Shown: piece after piece, positions 60,594-64,000 of the stretch
Layout: every line of letters starts with the position of its first letter
Position numbering within the stretch: position 1 is the stretch's first letter
Assembly: GCA_034431765.1 (NCBI GenBank)
Contig: DAOUDD010000193.1
Location: forward strand, 1-64,000
Length of the DNA: 64,000 bases
From: DASYAN01 sp034431765
GTDB lineage: Bacteria > Chloroflexota > Ktedonobacteria > Ktedonobacterales > Ktedonobacteraceae
Direction of reading: 5' to 3'
Position numbers and translations under genes: made by a program
The notes under the pieces: model-generated
Database searches by the model: none
Seen by the model: the letters and a program-made list of their open reading frames with translations, nothing else
What the model was told of the DNA's origin: nothing

Positions 60594-61298
60594 CTACTTA
60601 TGATTATTCACCAGCGTCAGCACTTCTGCTACAGATGAGAGGACGGGGCCGTGCCAGTTGGCGATTTTGGAGCGGTTGGAGGGACGGTCCCGTTCGTAGG
60701 GGACAAGGAGGAGCGCGGGATGCATACCAACGTCTCGCGCTCCCTTTAGTTCCTGACTTCCTCCATCGCCGATGTAGAGACAGTCGGCGGGTTGTACGTC
60801 TAGGCGCTCACATTGGAGCAGATAGATGCGGGGGTCAGGTTTGCGAATACCGACATTACAGGAGAAGAGTGCAGATTCGATCAATGGGGCCAGTGGAGTA
60901 CCTGGCCACAGTTCAGGTACATCTGCTGAAGTGTCGCTAATCAGGCCGAGCTTGTAACCGCTTTCTTTGAGCTTTGTCAATGTCTCCACTGCATCTCGAC
61001 GGGGAAGTAATGTTTGCTGGGTGTAGGTGAAACGTGCCTCAACAGCAGCTTGTAGCTTCTCTTGATCAACCTGAACATTAAGCTGCTTACAGATGTAGAG
61101 CAATGTCGCCTCGACAGTGGGCAGCTTGCCAACTACACGTAGAGGCCAGGTTTCATCGTTCCAGAGGTGCATAAAGGCTTTTACCGGCACGCCTAAAACC
61201 GTTGCCATCTCTGTTAAGGATTTCGTCAGGTCGCGCTGAGAATAATTGTCAACCAGTGTACCAAAGAGGTCAAAGATAACGGCTTTGTATCTCGTCAC
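60594..61298 (-). CDS. HAD-superfamily hydrolase (copy B), coupled to hisI
   Basis: 234-aa HAD phosphatase. Motif I VIFDLFGTLVDN, motif II LGLISDTSAD, motif III Lys in RKPDPRIYLL, motif IV LYIGDGGSQELKGARDVG. The GTG start overlaps the stop of the hisI fusion (GTGA), so it is translated as part of the histidine operon. This makes a histidinol-phosphate phosphatase role possible, because several lineages use HAD enzymes for that step; other phosphatase roles are equally open from sequence. About 25% like copy A only in the motifs. Confidence 0.88.
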   Translation of the reverse strand: MTRYKAVIFDLFGTLVDNYSQRDLTKSLTEMATVLGVPVKAFMHLWNDETWPLRVVGKLPTVEATLLYICKQLNVQVDQEKLQAAVEARFTYTQQTLLPRRDAVETLTKLKESGYKLGLISDTSADVPELWPGTPLAPLIESALFSCNVGIRKPDPRIYLLQCERLDVQPADCLYIGDGGSQELKGARDVGMHPALLLVPYERDRPSNRSKIANWHGPVLSSVAEVLTLVNNHK

Positions 61299-62263
61299 TG
61301 CACAAGTCCTTTTCTACGCATCTGTGCCAGGTCATACTCGGTAGGAGCGAGTGGGTTTATGCCGGCAGCGTTACAGGCCCAGCCAATAAAGGTGAAGCCG
61401 AGCTGTAGACCCTGGACAATATCCTCCTGCTGCGGCTGGGAGAGTCTGTTCAGGCACTCCTGGCGCAGTTCGACAGCTCCATCTTCACTATAGTGTCCGG
61501 TATAGCCTTTGAGCAACGCGAGATGAGGGGCAATATCGTTAAAAGCAACGTTATGTGTGGCGGCGAGCAGGAAGAGCCAGTAGCCCACCTGACTTCCCTC
61601 TAATGTAGTATCCTCTTCGCGTCCCGTGTGTACATGCTCGCCGCTCTGTACGCCTGCCAGTTCTTGCAGCTCGTCGGCCAATCGAGCAAGTAGATAGGTA
61701 TGGCTGTGGTCCTGAAGCAGGCGCGAGGTGTTTGATTCGGTGCTCAGGTCGTTATCGCGCAGGTAGAGGTAGACGCCGTAGAGTTGACGCAGTTCGGTCT
61801 CTAGCCGCTGCCTGAGCTCGTCACCGGATCGTTCTGTTATCTCTGGCATGGGTGTCTGATGCTCCTTGTTTTGTGAGTTTGATGGAACTTTGGCCTTTGC
61901 ATAGACCAGCGTGGGATCGAAGACGCGTTCTGCTATCGTTTGATAACTTCCATCAGGTTGGAGGCGACGAAAATAACAGCTCTTGTATCCCTCGTGGCAG
62001 GCGGCATCTCCATGCTGAACGACGCGGAGAAGCAGGCTATTCTCCTCGCAGTTGACGAAAAGCGCACGCACCTCCTGCACATTCCCGGACTCCTCGCCCT
62101 TGCGCCAGAGCGTTTGACGCGAGCGGCTGTAGAGGTGTGTGTAACCGGTCTCGCGTGTGCGCCTGAACGCCTCTTCGTTCATAAATGCGACCATCAGAAC
62201 CTCGTTTGACTCGTCATCCTGAATCACCACGGGAATCAATTCCTGTCGATCAAATTTTAGCAT
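61295..62263 (-). CDS. hisI: Phosphoribosyl-AMP cyclohydrolase HisI fused to a MazG/HisE-like domain
   Basis: 322-aa fusion. Residues 1-130 are HisI, which opens the purine ring of PR-AMP in histidine synthesis: VLMVAFMNEEAFRRT, YSRSRQTLWRKGEESGN, NCEENSLLLRVVQHGDAACH and GYKSCYF with the zinc Cys residues. Residues about 145-322 are all-alpha with HTYLLARLADELQELAGVQ and EGSQVGYWLFLLAATH, which recall the E-x2-E / E-x3-D helices of MazG/HisE pyrophosphatases. It may supply the HisE step, but the metal residues only partly match. The ATG at 62263 overlaps the end of hisF by 7 nt (ATGCTAA). Confidence 0.88.
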   Translation of the reverse strand: MLKFDRQELIPVVIQDDESNEVLMVAFMNEEAFRRTRETGYTHLYSRSRQTLWRKGEESGNVQEVRALFVNCEENSLLLRVVQHGDAACHEGYKSCYFRRLQPDGSYQTIAERVFDPTLVYAKAKVPSNSQNKEHQTPMPEITERSGDELRQRLETELRQLYGVYLYLRDNDLSTESNTSRLLQDHSHTYLLARLADELQELAGVQSGEHVHTGREEDTTLEGSQVGYWLFLLAATHNVAFNDIAPHLALLKGYTGHYSEDGAVELRQECLNRLSQPQQEDIVQGLQLGFTFIGWACNAAGINPLAPTEYDLAQMRRKGLVQ

Positions 62264-63024
62264 GGCCGAATGTTCACCCCTTTTGCGTGGAGATACGCTT
62301 TGACATCGCATACACGATATTCACCAAAATGAAATATTGATGCCGCTAGCACGGCATCTACACCGCCGTCAGCCAGGCCTTTGTACAGATGCTCCAGGTT
62401 GCCCACACCACCGGAAGCGATTACTGGTACAGAGACGGCAGCAGCGACACGAGAATTTAATGTCAAGTCGTAGCCCTGCCGTGTGCCATCACGATCCATG
62501 CTCGTAAGAAGAATCTCGCCTGCGCCGAGTTCGACTCCCTGCTGCACCCACTCCAGCACATCTTTCCCAGTAGCAGTGCGGCCACCGTGGATATAGACCT
62601 CGTAGCCGCTGGGCATCTCCTTATTGGAACGAGCATCGACGGCAAGCACAATACATTGCGCCCCAAACTGCTCTGAGCCAGCACGAATCAGTTCGGGGTT
62701 CTGCACTGCCGCTGTGTTAAGCGACGTTTTGTCTGCACCCGCTCCCAACGTGGCACGAATATCATCAACCGAGCGGATACCGCCACCAACTGTTACCGGT
62801 ATAAAGACCTGCTCAGCGGTACGGCGCACGACATCGAGCATAGTCGCTCGGTTCTCGTAGGAGGCAGTGATGTCGAGAAAAGTAATTTCGTCAGCCCCCT
62901 CCTGATTATAATACGCAGCAAGCTCGACAGGATCACCAGCATCACGCAAATTGACGAAACTGACTCCTTTCACCACTCGTCCCTTCAACACGTCAAGGCA
63001 GGGAATGATACGCTTTGTGAGCAT
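62257..63024 (-). CDS. hisF: Imidazole glycerol phosphate synthase subunit HisF
   Basis: Cyclase subunit of IGP synthase (TIM barrel). Seen: IIPCLDVLKGRVVKG, DAGDPVELAAYYNQEGADEI, FLDITAS, PVTVGGGIRSVDDI, VVAVDAR-type strand, HGGRTATGKDVLEW, LTSMDRDGTRQGYD (catalytic Asp), VIASGGVGNLEHLY. 255 aa. The ATG at 63024 overlaps the hisA stop by one base (TGATG) with AGGAGG upstream. Confidence 0.97.
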   Translation of the reverse strand: MLTKRIIPCLDVLKGRVVKGVSFVNLRDAGDPVELAAYYNQEGADEITFLDITASYENRATMLDVVRRTAEQVFIPVTVGGGIRSVDDIRATLGAGADKTSLNTAAVQNPELIRAGSEQFGAQCIVLAVDARSNKEMPSGYEVYIHGGRTATGKDVLEWVQQGVELGAGEILLTSMDRDGTRQGYDLTLNSRVAAAVSVPVIASGGVGNLEHLYKGLADGGVDAVLAASIFHFGEYRVCDVKAYLHAKGVNIRPC

Positions 63025-63746
63025 CAACGTTCCTCCTTAATCACGCGCAGAGCTGTAGCAAGGTCCAGGTCTCCCGTGTAGATAGCCTTGCCGATAATCG
63101 CGCCCTCAACGCCCGTCGCGGCCAGCGCTCGCACATCTTCAAGAGCGCGTACGCCGCCAGAAGCGATGACCGAGCAGGAGACGCGTTGCTGCAGCGCTTG
63201 CAGTGATGGAATATTCGGTCCGACCATCGCGCCGTCACGAGCGATATCGGTGTACACAAAACGTCTCACACCCTGCTTGCACAGCATGTCCGCAAGCTCA
63301 AGCGCTTTGACCTGCGAGGTCTCGCGCCAGCCAGAGATAGCAACCAGTCCGTCACGCGCATCGATGCCAACGACAATCCGCTCGTGCCAGCGTTGTAACG
63401 CCTCTTTCAAGAGTTCAGCATTGGTAATTGCAACGGTACCAAGGATAACACGGTCTACTCCCAGCTCCAACACCTGCTCTATATGCTCCAGGGTACGCAT
63501 GCCACCCCCGACCTCGATATGAAGCGAGGTCTCGTTGCGCATACGGCGAATGAAATCCTTATTGATCGGTCTGCCCTGTGCTGCACCATCCAGGTCAACG
63601 ACGTGTAACCAGTGAGCACCTGCGTCTTGCCAGCGCCGCGCGACGGAGACAGGATCGCTCGCGTAGGTCGTGACCTGATTGTAGTCGCCCTGGTAGAGGC
63701 GCACACACTGTCCATCTTTGATATCAATTGCAGGAAAGAGAATCAT
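63024..63746 (-). CDS. hisA: ProFAR isomerase HisA
   Basis: 1-(5-phosphoribosyl)-5-[(5-phosphoribosylamino)methylideneamino]imidazole-4-carboxamide isomerase, a TIM barrel. Seen: LFPAIDIKDGQCVRLYQGDY (catalytic Asp), HVVDLDGA, IEVGGGMRTLEHIEQVLELG, VIASGGVRALEDV, GAIIGKAIY. 240 aa from the ATG at 63746, which overlaps the hisH stop (ATGA). A longer open frame upstream lies inside hisH. Trp/His dual use (PriA) is not indicated by the neighbours. Confidence 0.97.
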   Translation of the reverse strand: MILFPAIDIKDGQCVRLYQGDYNQVTTYASDPVSVARRWQDAGAHWLHVVDLDGAAQGRPINKDFIRRMRNETSLHIEVGGGMRTLEHIEQVLELGVDRVILGTVAITNAELLKEALQRWHERIVVGIDARDGLVAISGWRETSQVKALELADMLCKQGVRRFVYTDIARDGAMVGPNIPSLQALQQRVSCSVIASGGVRALEDVRALAATGVEGAIIGKAIYTGDLDLATALRVIKEER

Positions 63747-64000
63747 CCGTTTACCCACCTCACAAAATTGTGCAGCAGTTGCAGACCGGCAGGACCACTC
63801 TTCTCCGGGTGGAACTGTGTGCCCCAGACCTGCTCGGTTGCGATGACGCTGCAATAGGGTGAACCATAATCGGTTACTGCCGCCACGCCTTGCTGATCAC
63901 CTGGCTCGACGTAGTACGAGTGCGCAAAATAGAAGTAGGCGTCGGGAGCAACGTTGGCAAAAATGGGCAGGTTCGCGTGTAGGGGGTGTATGGTATTCCA
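63743..64000 (-). CDS. hisH: Imidazole glycerol phosphate synthase subunit HisH (C-terminal part)
   Basis: Glutamine amidotransferase subunit that feeds ammonia to HisF; cut by the window end. The visible 85 residues hold PDAYFYFAHSYYVEP and VWGTQFHPEKSGPAGLQLL. These include the catalytic His-x-Glu (FHPEKS) of class I amidotransferases. Stop TGA at 63743-63745 overlaps the hisA ATG. Confidence 0.93.
   Translation of the reverse strand, partial: WNTIHPLHANLPIFANVAPDAYFYFAHSYYVEPGDQQGVAAVTDYGSPYCSVIATEQVWGTQFHPEKSGPAGLQLLHNFVRWVNG

Overview
The window looks like chromosomal DNA from a filamentous, spore-forming Chloroflexota of the Ktedonobacteria type. This is inferred from four transmembrane or cytosolic Ser/Thr kinases, large STAND NTPases (CHAT and TIR types), hybrid membrane histidine kinases, moderate GC and a general gene style typical of that group. 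No rRNA or tRNA is visible, so the assignment is an inference.

Layout. 0-6.5 kb: a primary-type sigma factor, a cytosolic Ser/Thr kinase, a HEAT-repeat protein, a CcdA-like thiol-redox membrane protein, and a divergent zinc anti-sigma / ECF sigma pair (RsrA/SigR-like). 6.5-11.1 kb (minus strand): a cassette resembling the ComQXP pheromone system of bacilli. It has a 69-aa precursor-like peptide ending in a ComX-like P-x4-W-G-x tail, a ComQ-like isoprenyl transferase, a multi-membrane-span GAF histidine kinase, and then a MarR-type regulator. 11.5-17 kb: queuosine salvage, murE, an mraY with a long C-terminal extension, and an NAD(P)-binding protein. 17-27.6 kb (minus): CHAT-STAND-TPR protein, obgE, two sister membrane kinases and topoisomerase IB. 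27.9-35.3 kb: histidine kinase, secreted transglycosylase-like protein, PQQ-type beta-propeller, sucC-sucD and an HDAC-like hydrolase.

35.3-40.9 kb is a decayed patch: a frameshifted Uma2 gene, a GNAT remnant, galT-galK, a twice-frameshifted helix-turn-helix gene and an internally deleted TnpB with its right-end hairpin. 41-47 kb holds another membrane kinase and a 1245-aa TIR-STAND-transmembrane-beta-helix protein. 47-52.8 kb holds metabolic genes, including a YggX-like gene translationally coupled to a radical SAM gene. The UGA of that radical SAM gene is very probably selenocysteine (tail C-U-A-E-P, followed by a SECIS-like hairpin). 53-59.7 kb is accessory: AAC(3)-like acetyltransferase, S1 protein, P-loop kinase, beta-lactamase-like fragment, isochorismatase with an internal stop, amidase and a DUF1801 protein. 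59.6-64 kb (minus) is a tightly overlapped histidine operon, hisH-hisA-hisF-hisI(fusion)-HAD, followed by a second HAD gene.

The two items most worth following are the ComQX-like cassette outside the Firmicutes (6.9-11.1 kb) and the selenoprotein reading of the radical SAM gene (48.6-50.0 kb).
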